NCBI GenBank assembly: GCA_910585645.1
Contig: CAJUFP010000066.1
Coordinates: forward strand, 1 to 27,645
DNA: 27,645 bases
Source of the DNA: an uncultured Hungatella sp.
Lineage (GTDB): Bacteria > Bacillota > Clostridia > Lachnospirales > Lachnospiraceae
Direction: 5' to 3'
Within the stretch, counting starts at the first letter, position 1. The number at the start of each line of letters is the position of its first letter. The notes under the pieces are model-generated. The model was not told the DNA's origin. It worked only from the letters and a program-made list of their open reading frames with translations, and searched no databases. A program made the position numbers and the translations under genes. Below, in pieces: positions 14,535 to 23,270 of the stretch.

Positions 14535-16688
14535 ATGGCTGGGAAGAAGAAGCGGACAGGGAAACCAAGGGCTTGTAAGGTGGAGCAGGGGTTTGTGGCC
14601 TATGGAGGATACATACCGGAATTGGATATGTTTCTTAATGAAGAAGGAGAGTATTCCAAGATGTATCTGGCAGATATGGGGGAAGCCTGTGATGGTATAG
14701 GAAAGGTGTCAGATGGACAGGGGACTGCAAAGGAACAGCTTATGCCGGAGAAGCATACAGAAGCAGTGCTGCGGTGCAGAGGGTTCCGGCTTCAGGTGAT
14801 TGCCATGAAGGGAAAGAGTTACATACTTTTGGGAACCAGGGCAGAGAATCCGGAGACGGCGGAAAGCAGGTTTCAGAGGCTGAAAGATGGCTGGCCGTAT
14901 CAGGCAGTGTCTTGTGAGGAATGGTTTCATTTTATGTCAGAGCGGTTAAGGTTTGAGCCATTTGTGGAGACCATGGAAGAAAGCGGAAGGGGCTGGAGAA
15001 AAGGGAAGGCTGCAAGGATTGGCCATGTACAGCCCTATAACGTGAAGAAGGGACAGAAGGAGATGGAGCTTTCGGGACGGACGGTAAAGACTGTACTCCT
15101 TATGGGTTATCCGTCCAGGTTATTTGAAGCCTTTGCCACGGAACTGCTGGAGATTAGGGACAATCTGGTTTTGACTGTGTATGCGGAGGAACTTGACCCC
15201 AAGAGGTGTCTGGACGGGGTAAATCTGTCGGGGGAGATAAAGGCGGCAAGGAAGGTGGCCATGAAAATATTTCTGGAAGAGGTTATGAGAAATGAGACGC
15301 GGATTTACAATACCTGTGCATTGGTGGCGATGGACGGCCTGCCGGGAGAGGTAGAGGATACGTTTCAAGCTTTGAAGCGGTTTTGTGGGAAGTACCTGAT
15401 ATCCTTATCGGAACTGGATTACCAGCAGGCTGACGCATGGAGGTCTGCTCTTCCGTTGATGAAGAACCGTATCCGGTATTATCGGGTTCTGACAGAGCAG
15501 AACTTAAAGGCATTGTTTCCGTGGTCGGAACTGAAAAGGTGTAAAAAGACTGTCTGCTATGGAACGGATGTTATCAGCGGCGAAGTGTTTTATGACCGGA
15601 GAATCCACAGGGAGAATGGATTTATTCTGTCGGGAAACTATGATTGGGCTCTGGAACAGGCCATAAAAGAGATGGGAGCTTATGGGAAGGCACCGTTTGG
15701 TTTGGGAGAATCCATATCGATTCTTGCGGATAAATGTATTGACACTCTGGCTTTTGGAGCGGGTGAGGGAAAGAAACTGGAATTAACATGTGATTCGGTT
15801 CCGGAATGGCTCCTAAAAGCGGTAATAGTTCGATGGGCAGTCCATGTTTTGTCAACAAATGGGAGAACCATGAAGAAACACATTGATATGGTTATGAAGG
15901 CAGCAGAGGGGATGAAAAAGGGAAAGGGCAGCAAAGATATAAAGGGTGGAGAGAACATCTCTGCGGAGAGTATTTTTGTGGAAAAACTATCGGAATCTGA
16001 CAGAGAAATACCAGAAACACTAATTGGCCAGGAAACCAGCGAAAAATTGACTGGCCAAGGAATCAGAGATAAGCAGAAAACCAGAGGAAAGCAAAAGATC
16101 GAAGAAGATCAAAAGGCCAGAGAAGAGAAAAATACCAGAGAAGAGCAGAAATCCGATATATCCGGTTATGTAAAGCAGTTCCTTTCTCTATTAGGGGAAC
16201 AGGAACAGAGGGCTTTATCCCTTAGACCGTTTAATCCGATCTGCCGGTATCAGGTAACAGAGACCTTATATGGAAATATCTATCAGGTTATGGAAATCGG
16301 AGTTCAGGCAGAGATCGCTTATGCGCTGATGTTTTGGAGGCTTCATGGAATCGTTTATTCGCTCAATTCCGAACTTTTGGCCTGGAGTCTGGCGGATCTG
16401 TACCGGCTTCATGAGGATACTATGTACACGTTTCTTACCAGGGACAACCGTATCTTGTACGAGAGCCGGAAGTTTCCGGAATTCGTTCAGAGAGCACCCT
16501 TTCTGCTTCTTGGAGAACACGGAATTTTTGAGAAGCTGAGGCTTTCAGAGGCCGTGGGACTGGATAAGGAGCAGAGAAACTGGATTTCGGAACCGGCAAA
16601 GGGGGCTGTTCTTATGACGAAGCTGGCGACATATGAGCTAAAATGGGAAGGCCAGGGACAAAGAAGAGGCAGAGGAGGGCAGGCGTGA
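14535..16688 (+). CDS. VirB4 paralogue with degenerate nucleotide-binding site (pseudo-ATPase)
   Basis: 717 residues. The layout follows VirB4: an N-terminal EEGEYSKMY segment (36-44), a middle domain (GYPSRLFEAFATELLEIRDN and onward), then the point where VirB4 has its P-loop. Here that place reads SGNYDWALE (about 366-374), without the Gly-Lys-Ser/Thr, so ATP binding is unlikely. The C-terminal part (FVQRAPFLLLGEHGIFEKLR through EPAKGAVLM) lines up by eye with the TNTAFVVLLKQQAINASVLA to GEGLL part of the true VirB4 next door, but the Walker B Asp-Glu is missing. A Lys/Glu/Gln-rich linker (about 496-541) is inserted before it. AAGGAG precedes the ATG by 7 nt; the stop overlaps the next start (TGATG). 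Probable role: a structural partner of VirB4 in the ATPase ring. Confidence 0.65.
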   Translation: MAGKKKRTGKPRACKVEQGFVAYGGYIPELDMFLNEEGEYSKMYLADMGEACDGIGKVSDGQGTAKEQLMPEKHTEAVLRCRGFRLQVIAMKGKSYILLGTRAENPETAESRFQRLKDGWPYQAVSCEEWFHFMSERLRFEPFVETMEESGRGWRKGKAARIGHVQPYNVKKGQKEMELSGRTVKTVLLMGYPSRLFEAFATELLEIRDNLVLTVYAEELDPKRCLDGVNLSGEIKAARKVAMKIFLEEVMRNETRIYNTCALVAMDGLPGEVEDTFQALKRFCGKYLISLSELDYQQADAWRSALPLMKNRIRYYRVLTEQNLKALFPWSELKRCKKTVCYGTDVISGEVFYDRRIHRENGFILSGNYDWALEQAIKEMGAYGKAPFGLGESISILADKCIDTLAFGAGEGKKLELTCDSVPEWLLKAVIVRWAVHVLSTNGRTMKKHIDMVMKAAEGMKKGKGSKDIKGGENISAESIFVEKLSESDREIPETLIGQETSEKLTGQGIRDKQKTRGKQKIEEDQKAREEKNTREEQKSDISGYVKQFLSLLGEQEQRALSLRPFNPICRYQVTETLYGNIYQVMEIGVQAEIAYALMFWRLHGIVYSLNSELLAWSLADLYRLHEDTMYTFLTRDNRILYESRKFPEFVQRAPFLLLGEHGIFEKLRLSEAVGLDKEQRNWISEPAKGAVLMTKLATYELKWEGQGQRRGRGGQA

Positions 16689-19087
16689 TGGATAAGAAAT
16701 TAAAGAAAGTGCTGAACTTAAAACCGCATTTTAACATAGCGGACTCGATTCCGCTTCTTTCGATTTCCGATGACGGGATTACGGAGATTGCCGAAGGGCT
16801 GTATTCCAGAACTTACAGGGTCCAGGACATTAATTTTGGTATTACCAGAAGGGAGGAACGGGGAGCCATCTCTGCTAAATGGGCCGGCGTGCTGAAATCC
16901 ATTGACCCGTCTTATGATTTGCAGGTGTGTATTTATAATCACAGTGTTGACATTGATTATCTGTCGGATATCGTGCTTCTTAAGGAGACCGGGGACGGAA
17001 GGGACGGGCTCAGGGCTGACATCAATCAGATTGTAAAAAGGAACATGACGGAGGGGAACAATGGGATCCGGAGGGATATTTACCTGACCTTGACCATCCC
17101 GTCACCGGACATGGCAACGGCGGTTCAGAGCTTTGCCAGTGCGGAGCATGATATCCTGTCCCTTCTCCGTTCCATCCGGGGGTGTGGGGCAAAGCCTTTA
17201 AAGGCGTTAAAGAGGCTGAACCTGCTCCATGACATGTTCCAGGGCGGTGAGGAAAGCGAGATGAAGGAATACGGCTCTTACAATCGGGAGCGTGTGCGTT
17301 CGTTTTCTCTGGAGAATCTGTACCAGAGCGGAGTGACCGCCGTGGAGTTGATTCAGCCGGAGAGCATGGAATTTAAGTCCGACCATTTCATCCTGGGCAG
17401 GGCTTATGGGAGGGCCTTCCATCTGGTGGATTTTCCTACGGTGGTGACGGATACGTTTATGAGGGAATTTACTTCTATGCCCTTTAATCTGCTGATGACT
17501 ACCAATCTCCATCAGATAGACGCTTTGAAGGCATTGAATCTGGTGAAGGCCCAGAGGACCAATGCTTCCGGTTCCTTTGCCGAGGCCCAGAAGAAGGCAA
17601 GCCAGCAGGGATACAGTGCGGAGCTGGTGAACCCTGACCTGGCGAAGAATTATCATGCGGCCAATGACCTGCTGATCGACATGGAGCGCAGGGACCAGAA
17701 GCTGTTTGAGACGAAAATGCATGTGGTTATTTTCGCGGACAGCTTAAGGCAGCTGGATAAGAACTGTGAGACATTTCTGACGAAATGCCGTTCCAAAAGC
17801 GTGCAGTTCAAGGCGTCTTACGGGCTCCAGGAAAATGCCCTGATGTCTTCCATGCCCTTTGGACTGGACAGCACGCCCCAGTTCCGTACCCTGACTACGG
17901 AGGCCCTTGCCGTCTTTGTGCCGTTCTCTTCCCAGGAAATGACCCAGAGGGGCGGCACAGTGTACGGCCTCAATAAAGTGACCCACAACATTATTACCTT
18001 CAACCGTATGATGGCGGATTCCTACAATATGCTGATTCTGGGATTTACGGGAAGCGGGAAGTCCTTCTTTGCTAAGAAAGAAATCCTGAATACCTATTTA
18101 AACGGAAGTAATGACGGGGATGTGATTATCATAGATCCACAGGGGGAGTATGGGAAGCTGTGCAGGTCTGTGGGCGGAGAGGAGGTACATATCAAGGGAG
18201 CCGGGGAACACCATATCAACCCTCTGGATATCAGTGCCAGCTATGATGAGAATCCGGTGGCCGCAAAGGTGGAGTTTATCCGTTCCATGTGTGCGGAAAT
18301 GCTGTCCTATACCCCGGATGCAACCCAGAAGACGGCTATTGCGGTGGCGGCGAAGCGGTGCTATGACGCATGGCTCATGTCAGGGGAGGAGGGGGATATT
18401 CCTACGCTGAATGATTTTTATCTTGCCCTGTGTGATTACTATAACAGTGAGGGCGGCAGGCTCCAGTCAGTGCTGGATGTGGTGAAGGCAGTGGAATTTT
18501 ATGTGGCGGGGGTGGACACTCTCTTTCAGGGACATTCCAATATCAATACGGAGGCAGCGTTTATTTCTTATGATATTTCGGAACTGGGAGAAGGGATACG
18601 GCCCTTGGCAATGCTGATCATTCTTGATTCTATTTTGAACCGCATGAGCCGGAACCGGAAACTAAACCGGCCTACGTTTGTGTATATTGATGAAATACAT
18701 CTGCTGTTTCAGAAGGAGCAGACTGCCCAGTGGATTAAAAAACTTTGGAAAACAGCGAGGAAATACCGGTGCTGCCCCTGCGGTCTGAGCCAGGATGTGG
18801 AGGATCTGTTGGCTTCGGATACAGGCCGTGCGGTGCTTACCAATACGGCTTTTGTAGTGCTTTTAAAACAGCAGGCCATTAATGCCAGTGTCCTGGCAGA
18901 GCAGCTGCAGCTGTCGGCAAGGCAGCTGGAGTATGTGACAGATACCCCGCCGGGGGAAGGGCTTTTGTGTATCCAGAATGCGTCTAAATTTACAGGGGGA
19001 GTGATTCCGTTTGAGGATCATTTCCCGGAGGACTCCCTGCTGTTTGAAATCTGCCAGACCAGCAGCATGGGGACAACAGGACGATAG
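16688..19087 (+). CDS. VirB4-type conjugation ATPase
   Basis: 799-residue ATPase that powers channel assembly and transport on the cytoplasmic side. Walker A is GFTGSGKS at 452-459; Walker B is FVYIDEIHLLF with Asp668 and Glu669; the later PPGEGLLCIQ motif is also typical. The N-terminal IPLLSISDDGITEIAEGLYS segment is the usual start of Firmicutes VirB4/TraE proteins. I chose the ATG at 16688, which has AGGAGG 9 nt upstream and overlaps the previous stop by one base (translational coupling), over the ATG at 16643 inside the previous gene. All expected motifs are intact. It is one of the most secure calls here. Confidence 0.95.
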   Translation: MDKKLKKVLNLKPHFNIADSIPLLSISDDGITEIAEGLYSRTYRVQDINFGITRREERGAISAKWAGVLKSIDPSYDLQVCIYNHSVDIDYLSDIVLLKETGDGRDGLRADINQIVKRNMTEGNNGIRRDIYLTLTIPSPDMATAVQSFASAEHDILSLLRSIRGCGAKPLKALKRLNLLHDMFQGGEESEMKEYGSYNRERVRSFSLENLYQSGVTAVELIQPESMEFKSDHFILGRAYGRAFHLVDFPTVVTDTFMREFTSMPFNLLMTTNLHQIDALKALNLVKAQRTNASGSFAEAQKKASQQGYSAELVNPDLAKNYHAANDLLIDMERRDQKLFETKMHVVIFADSLRQLDKNCETFLTKCRSKSVQFKASYGLQENALMSSMPFGLDSTPQFRTLTTEALAVFVPFSSQEMTQRGGTVYGLNKVTHNIITFNRMMADSYNMLILGFTGSGKSFFAKKEILNTYLNGSNDGDVIIIDPQGEYGKLCRSVGGEEVHIKGAGEHHINPLDISASYDENPVAAKVEFIRSMCAEMLSYTPDATQKTAIAVAAKRCYDAWLMSGEEGDIPTLNDFYLALCDYYNSEGGRLQSVLDVVKAVEFYVAGVDTLFQGHSNINTEAAFISYDISELGEGIRPLAMLIILDSILNRMSRNRKLNRPTFVYIDEIHLLFQKEQTAQWIKKLWKTARKYRCCPCGLSQDVEDLLASDTGRAVLTNTAFVVLLKQQAINASVLAEQLQLSARQLEYVTDTPPGEGLLCIQNASKFTGGVIPFEDHFPEDSLLFEICQTSSMGTTGR

Positions 19088-19145
19088 ATGTGTGGATAAG
19101 GATGGGAAATGAAAGAATAGATGTGGATAGTAGAGGAGGCACAGG

Positions 19146-20066
19146 ATGGAACGGTTACAGGATAACCAGCAGGTAAAGGAATATTTCCGGATGCTGCAGG
19201 AGAATGACAGACAGAGACAGGCAGGGAAATATCGTGCGCTTCTGGAGCAGATTAATAACCTGGAGTGGCAGCTGGAAACGGTGGGGAAGGAACTGAAAAG
19301 CTTGAGGGGCCAGCTTGCAAAAGAGGACAGGGGGAGTGTGGAGAGAGGCTTGGAGACAGCAGCCAGGCGTGTAGGGAGAGAAGTGAAGGCTGCAAAGGAG
19401 CATATCCAGGAGATAAAGAGAAGTATTCTTTCCGGAATGGAAAAAGCAGTTCGGGAAGCGAAAAGAAGCGGGGCAGCGGCACTGGATAAGGCGGTGGACA
19501 AGCTGCATATCAGGGTTATGCTCCGCAATATCAGTATGGGTATGGAGCGCTCTTCCATCCATATACAGGAGACCATTGACCGGATTACTGCAGCCAGCAG
19601 GCAGTCCCAGGAGGCGAACATTCATAAGAAGAATGCGGCCAGAGCGTTATTTGGAAAAGAACAGGAGAAGGTTCCGGAAAAACTGGAGATGGGAGCTGTA
19701 GCGAGAAATACTACTCGGTCTTTCGCCATGGTAAAGGGGATATGTGACGAAATTCGTAAACAGGCGGATGGGCTGGAAGAGAGGATAGTTAGGCTGTCCG
19801 GGCGGGTGGAAACGGACAGGGAGGAAAATGTCAATGTCGGGCAGGAAGCCAACATTCAGGAGCAGGCAGGAATGCGGAAGAATAAGGGGGTGGAGATTCC
19901 CCATGCAGGACGGATGGGTGTACAAAGGAAGATTGTTCAGGGAGAAACGATGGACAGACCGCAAACGGTCAGGATGTTGCGAGAATATACGGTGTCTCAC
20001 AGACAGTCAGGCAGACCGTATGAGGGACGGGAAAAGCTGGCGATAAGGGATAGGGGCAGGAATTGA
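19146..20066 (+). CDS. DUF6674-like coiled-coil protein
   Basis: 306 residues, almost wholly helical and charged, with no membrane segment. Residues 1-60 (MERLQDNQQVKEYFRMLQEN to LEWQLETVGKELKSL) and the ILSGMEKAVREAKRSGAAAL and LDKAVDKLHIR segments fit the pattern of DUF6674 proteins, which are regularly found after VirB4 in Lachnospiraceae ICEs. Function is unknown; position suggests an accessory cytoplasmic factor of the channel. AGGAGG lies 6 nt before the ATG. The C-terminal 80 residues are low in structure and rich in Arg and Gly. It is the last gene before the regulatory intergenic region. Confidence 0.65.
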   Translation: MERLQDNQQVKEYFRMLQENDRQRQAGKYRALLEQINNLEWQLETVGKELKSLRGQLAKEDRGSVERGLETAARRVGREVKAAKEHIQEIKRSILSGMEKAVREAKRSGAAALDKAVDKLHIRVMLRNISMGMERSSIHIQETIDRITAASRQSQEANIHKKNAARALFGKEQEKVPEKLEMGAVARNTTRSFAMVKGICDEIRKQADGLEERIVRLSGRVETDREENVNVGQEANIQEQAGMRKNKGVEIPHAGRMGVQRKIVQGETMDRPQTVRMLREYTVSHRQSGRPYEGREKLAIRDRGRN

Positions 20067-20115
20067 ATAAGGAAGCGAAAGCGGGAGTGGATGGATGTAA
20101 GACAGGATAAAGAAT

Positions 20116-20180
20116 AAAAAAAGAGCCCAACGCATCAGGCCCTTTCAAGGTGTTGTCCGAAGACGACCACCGCAATTCGT
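20116..20180 (-). ncRNA. Candidate small RNA with own promoter and terminator
   Basis: On the minus strand a full promoter (listed separately) is followed by about 65 nt that hold two hairpins. The first (20149-20171) has GGTG/CACC outer pairs, an internal loop and a C(TTCG)G tetraloop. The second (20120-20127 with 20138-20145) includes a pair that is G-U only in the minus-strand RNA and is followed by seven T (plus-strand A at 20116-20122), making an intrinsic terminator. No start codon with ribosome-binding site lies inside. The transcript is my inference; the signals are directly visible. It could regulate the conjugation genes in trans or interfere with read-through from upstream. Confidence 0.6.
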
Positions 20181-20186
20181 GTTTAT

Positions 20187-20215
20187 AATATAGCATGTAA
20201 CAAAGACTTATGCAA
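20187..20215 (-). promoter_or_regulatory. Promoter of the candidate small RNA
   Basis: Read on the minus strand: TTGCAT (20215-20210), a 17-bp spacer, and TATATT (20192-20187) with an extended TG one base before it (TGCTATATT). This is one of the best promoter matches in the window and points away from the CD1108-like gene. Confidence 0.65.
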
Positions 20216-20247
20216 GGATATTTAGTTCTAAACGCTTTGGGGAGATA

Positions 20248-20276
20248 TTGACAAAGTTAATGCAATTAAATAACTG
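20248..20276 (+). promoter_or_regulatory. Possible promoter of the leader/CD1108-like operon
   Basis: A perfect TTGACA (20248-20253) is followed after 17 bp by TAACTG (20271-20276), a poor -10 match. If used, transcription would begin near 20283, just before the leader ORF and hairpin. It may need an activator. Confidence 0.35.
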
Positions 20277-20299
20277 ATGAAACATGATAAATAGGAGAA

Positions 20300-20341
20300 A
20301 AGCCATATGATACGGTGAAAACTGTATTGTGTGGCTTTTTT
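20300..20341 (+). terminator. 17-bp GAAA-tetraloop terminator/attenuator before the CD1108-like gene
   Basis: Left arm 20300-20316, GAAA tetraloop 20317-20320, right arm 20321-20337, followed by T to 20341. All 17 positions pair, four as G-U, and those wobble pairs work only in the + strand RNA, which sets the orientation. It lies about 100 bp before the CD1108-like start codon, with no complete gene in front except the leader ORF, so it looks like an attenuator rather than an end-of-operon signal. A perfect 12-bp palindrome CTGTTTAAACAG follows at 20342-20353. Confidence 0.8.
20307..20318 (+). CDS. Three-codon leader peptide MIR within the attenuator
   Basis: AGGAG (20293-20297) is followed 9 nt later by ATG ATA CGG TGA, a minimal ORF of Met-Ile-Arg. 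It lies entirely in the left arm of the 17-bp terminator hairpin, so a ribosome on it would block hairpin folding. Such an arrangement is known for attenuators controlled by translation of short leaders. The ORF is tiny and may be chance; there is no direct evidence of translation. Confidence 0.35.
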   Translation: MIR

Positions 20342-20440
20342 CTGTTTAAACAGTAATAACATTCTTGATTCCGGCTATTTTTTCCATAAAGTTATGAAAT
20401 GCATGAGTAAGGAAAATTTTGTAATAAAGAGGGTAAATTT

Positions 20441-23083
20441 ATGCCGGATCAAAGCAGGGAGTACCTACATCAATCAGACATGGAACATGAGATTGGTTAC
20501 AAGCCCAAAATAGATTCTTCCCAATCTGTGCTGGTAAATGACATAGAGCGATATAACCGTTCTCTAAAACGTCGTGATTTTGGGCAGAAATACGTTGCAA
20601 CTCCTACAGCCCGGATGTTATCAACCCCTTCCCTGTATCTTAAGCAGGCCCTGTTAAATGAAAAGGAAGAGGAAGCCGCAGGGACAGCCGGGGCCTTAAG
20701 CAATATGGAAGTTGCTGGTATCGCTATGGGTAACCAGACGGACAAAATACGGGTAAAAAAGATTTTTCAGGATACAGCGTCTGTGGACAGCTATATCAGG
20801 GCCGGAAATATTTTTACAAGAGACAGCTTGACCGAAGCCGGAAATATCTTTCTGAAGGTGGAGGAATATAGTATCATCGACCCGGCGAAGGTCACCAGAG
20901 GGGATTTAAAAATGTTCCGTTATAAGCTCCGGCATGAGGACGCTTCCATAGAGCAGCTCCTTAAAATCCGCAGAGAGACTAACGCCGGATCTGGTAATGG
21001 AGGAAGGATTGATTACCATAAGCTGGGACAGAAGAATGGGCTGAAAAAGCAGATAGACCGTCTGGCAGAAGTGACGGAAATCAATGCCTTTGAAGCTTAT
21101 GGGCAGAAGCTGGATAAAACATGTCCTGAACTATTCACTCAGGGAGAGAAGGCAATCCTTAAGAGGGAGGACAGCCTTCTCATGGCCCATAGCCCGGCGG
21201 AGTTTACAGCTAATATGGCCCTGATCAAGAAGATACTGAAACATTCGCCTGCCATAAAAGAATTTGCCCATCTGGATCCCGAAGGGCTTATGACGGAACG
21301 GGATGTAAACCGGCTGCTGAAAGGAAGGGTGAGAGGAATCCATCCGGAAGTTGTCCGGGATTCCCATCTGTTAAAGGGTGGGCTCCAGGCTATGGTTTGG
21401 AATAAAAAAAGCTATATGGCTGCCATGGAGAGGAACCGGAAAATGGCCGGACGGGGGACGGTAAAGCAGTGGGCCGTCAGAAGGTTCCGGGAGGAGATGA
21501 TGGAGGATGAGGAATTTTCAGGGATGGCCGGATTTACGGAACACGCTGCCAGGTCCGGAAGAGTAGGTGTCTCCGTGACAGCAAAGGGTGGGAAAGCGGC
21601 TGGTAAGACGGTAATAAGTATGGGGAGAATAGGGGGAAATCTTGCCATTGCCGGATTGGAAGCCGTGGGGAATGAGGTCGCTGCCGAGGCGGTAAGGTCT
21701 TTCGGAGAGGGGATTACGGGTGCAGGAAAAGCTGTGGAAACCAGGGTTAAGGAGACCGTCAGTATTCCGAGCCGCATGGCAGGAAAAGTGGAAAATGGGC
21801 TATCTGCAGCCGTAAAGTCAGGAGCCGGATTTTTAGGAAAAGGAATGGGTCTGGCGGGCAGGGCATTGGGAAATACCAGGCTTGGCAGGGCCGTAACCAG
21901 GAGTTATGTTTATCGGATTGCCAGAACTCTTGGCCCGAAAGGGGCTCATGGTATCGCTTTGGCCAGCCGTATGGCAGGAAGGGCCGGTGCTGTGCCGTTC
22001 CGGTTTTTGGGGACAGCGGTGGATGTGACAAAGCAGTGGGTGTTGAAACCTGCGGCGGTTTTTATTGGGCTATTTTTGTTTGTTCAGCTTGCCCTTGCCG
22101 CTGTCTTCGGGGGGATGGGCGGAAGTTCCGCAGCTGCGGTAATCATGCTTGACACAAAGGAGCATTTTAACTATCCGGATTTCACAACTCGGTCGGAAAT
22201 GGGATTCCAGCAGAGATACGAGCAGTCCCAGGCAGAGTTCCAGGCGCAGATTGACGGGATTACAGGCGGCTATGCCAAAACCCTGAACAAAAAGGGAGAG
22301 CAGATTCCTTATGGTGTAAATGGGGCAAATAATCGGGAGGGAAACCAGAATGAGGATTACCGGAATGGTGTGACCCTGCATTTTGATTCGGAAAAGAGCA
22401 ATAACCTGGAGGACATCTTATCCTGTGTAGCGGTAGTTATGCAGCAGCAACAGGCAGACCATCACAAGGAAGCATTGGAACTGGCAGACTGTTTCTACAA
22501 ATCTTCCCATACCTATGATTATACGGAGGGCCCGCTGTACAGCTGTGACTCCGGCTGTGAGACAACACACTATTTTTGTAAAGAAGTTAAGAGCGGTTAT
22601 CAGAGTACGGAAATGCGGTTTGGCCCTTATTTCTATGAAGAACTGTATGTGCCGGATGTGAATCATGAATGTGAGGTAGACCGGTGGAATCTGGACATGG
22701 CTTATGAACAGTATGCCGGATGTGAAGTTACAGGGACCTGTTATCACAACAGGGGAGATGATACGGATAATTTTGGCCGGAGGAAGCCGGCCAGAAGTGT
22801 GTGTTCAACTCCGGAGCCGTACTGGGATTGTGACCACAGCTGCAGCAGTGAGAACTGTTCCCATGACTGTTCCCGTTCATCTATCGGGTGCAATGGTTAC
22901 TGGTATTGCGGAGGCCATGACCATTTTGGCTGTCCGGAGGGCCATGAGGTAAAAACCTGTTTCGGCCATGTGGATATGGAGATGAACATTCATATGAAGA
23001 GCCTGGAGGAATTGTTTGAACTGGGTGGGGTGGAAACAGGTGAAATGGGTGTGGCGGATGCGGAACCGGAAGGAGAAAGCTGA
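20441..23083 (+). CDS. CD1108-family mobile element membrane protein with Cys/His-rich outer domain
   Basis: 880 residues. The N-terminal 530 residues are charged and helical, then rich in Gly/Ala/Arg (about 385-530), and probably cytoplasmic. One membrane helix follows (about 536-556, AVFIGLFLFVQLALAAVFGG). The outer domain (560-880) has a dense Cys/His cluster from about 700 to 842 (CDSGC, CSTPEPYWDCDHSC, YWYCGGHDHFGC, TCFGH), as in the CD1108 proteins located between VirB4 and the lysozyme gene in Tn1549/CTn elements. The cysteines suggest disulfides or metal binding outside the cell. Function is unknown but the constant position argues for a role in the mating channel. Ribosome-binding site AGAGGG lies 7 nt before the ATG. 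Confidence 0.75.
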   Translation: MPDQSREYLHQSDMEHEIGYKPKIDSSQSVLVNDIERYNRSLKRRDFGQKYVATPTARMLSTPSLYLKQALLNEKEEEAAGTAGALSNMEVAGIAMGNQTDKIRVKKIFQDTASVDSYIRAGNIFTRDSLTEAGNIFLKVEEYSIIDPAKVTRGDLKMFRYKLRHEDASIEQLLKIRRETNAGSGNGGRIDYHKLGQKNGLKKQIDRLAEVTEINAFEAYGQKLDKTCPELFTQGEKAILKREDSLLMAHSPAEFTANMALIKKILKHSPAIKEFAHLDPEGLMTERDVNRLLKGRVRGIHPEVVRDSHLLKGGLQAMVWNKKSYMAAMERNRKMAGRGTVKQWAVRRFREEMMEDEEFSGMAGFTEHAARSGRVGVSVTAKGGKAAGKTVISMGRIGGNLAIAGLEAVGNEVAAEAVRSFGEGITGAGKAVETRVKETVSIPSRMAGKVENGLSAAVKSGAGFLGKGMGLAGRALGNTRLGRAVTRSYVYRIARTLGPKGAHGIALASRMAGRAGAVPFRFLGTAVDVTKQWVLKPAAVFIGLFLFVQLALAAVFGGMGGSSAAAVIMLDTKEHFNYPDFTTRSEMGFQQRYEQSQAEFQAQIDGITGGYAKTLNKKGEQIPYGVNGANNREGNQNEDYRNGVTLHFDSEKSNNLEDILSCVAVVMQQQQADHHKEALELADCFYKSSHTYDYTEGPLYSCDSGCETTHYFCKEVKSGYQSTEMRFGPYFYEELYVPDVNHECEVDRWNLDMAYEQYAGCEVTGTCYHNRGDDTDNFGRRKPARSVCSTPEPYWDCDHSCSSENCSHDCSRSSIGCNGYWYCGGHDHFGCPEGHEVKTCFGHVDMEMNIHMKSLEELFELGGVETGEMGVADAEPEGES

Positions 23084-23115
23084 CGGGAAAGGGAAAGCCG
23101 GAAGGGTAAAGAAAA

Positions 23116-23247
23116 ATGGCAGAACAAAGAAGAACTGACATAGAAATAGGGAAAATAACCAGGAAGAAAAAGCCGGGAGAAAGGGAAGCGTTAATGTCCG
23201 GACAGGCCTGCGCATTTGCTGTACTGACCATATTGAAAACTGGGTAA
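23116..23247 (+). CDS. Short basic hypothetical protein between CD1108-like and hydrolase genes
   Basis: 43 codons starting with ATG after GGAAGGG (9 nt). The N-terminal two thirds are very basic (RKKKPGER), the end is hydrophobic (CAFAVLTIL). No family recognised. It fills most of the 187-bp gap between two operon members and has a fair ribosome-binding site, which is the only support; it could be a chance frame. Confidence 0.4.
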   Translation: MAEQRRTDIEIGKITRKKKPGEREALMSGQACAFAVLTILKTG

Positions 23248-23270
23248 GAGAATCGGTAACAGAAGGAGAT

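Larger units (their letters stand above)
20067..20440. other. Regulatory intergenic region of 374 bp
   Basis: No conventional gene. It carries, from left to right, the candidate minus-strand small RNA and its promoter, a plus-strand TTGACA, the MIR leader ORF, the 17-bp terminator hairpin and a 12-bp palindrome. A frame of 60 codons at 20331-20513 is rejected because it starts inside the terminator and overlaps the next gene. Confidence 0.6.

Noticed and set aside
18863..19621. 252-codon minus-strand frame across the end of virB4 and the coiled-coil gene
   Set aside because: Spans the junction of two well-supported genes on the other strand, with Ser/Leu/Cys-rich composition typical of shadow frames.
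20331..20513. 60-codon frame after the attenuator
   Set aside because: Starts in the terminator T-run and overlaps the start of the CD1108-like gene out of frame; no ribosome-binding site.
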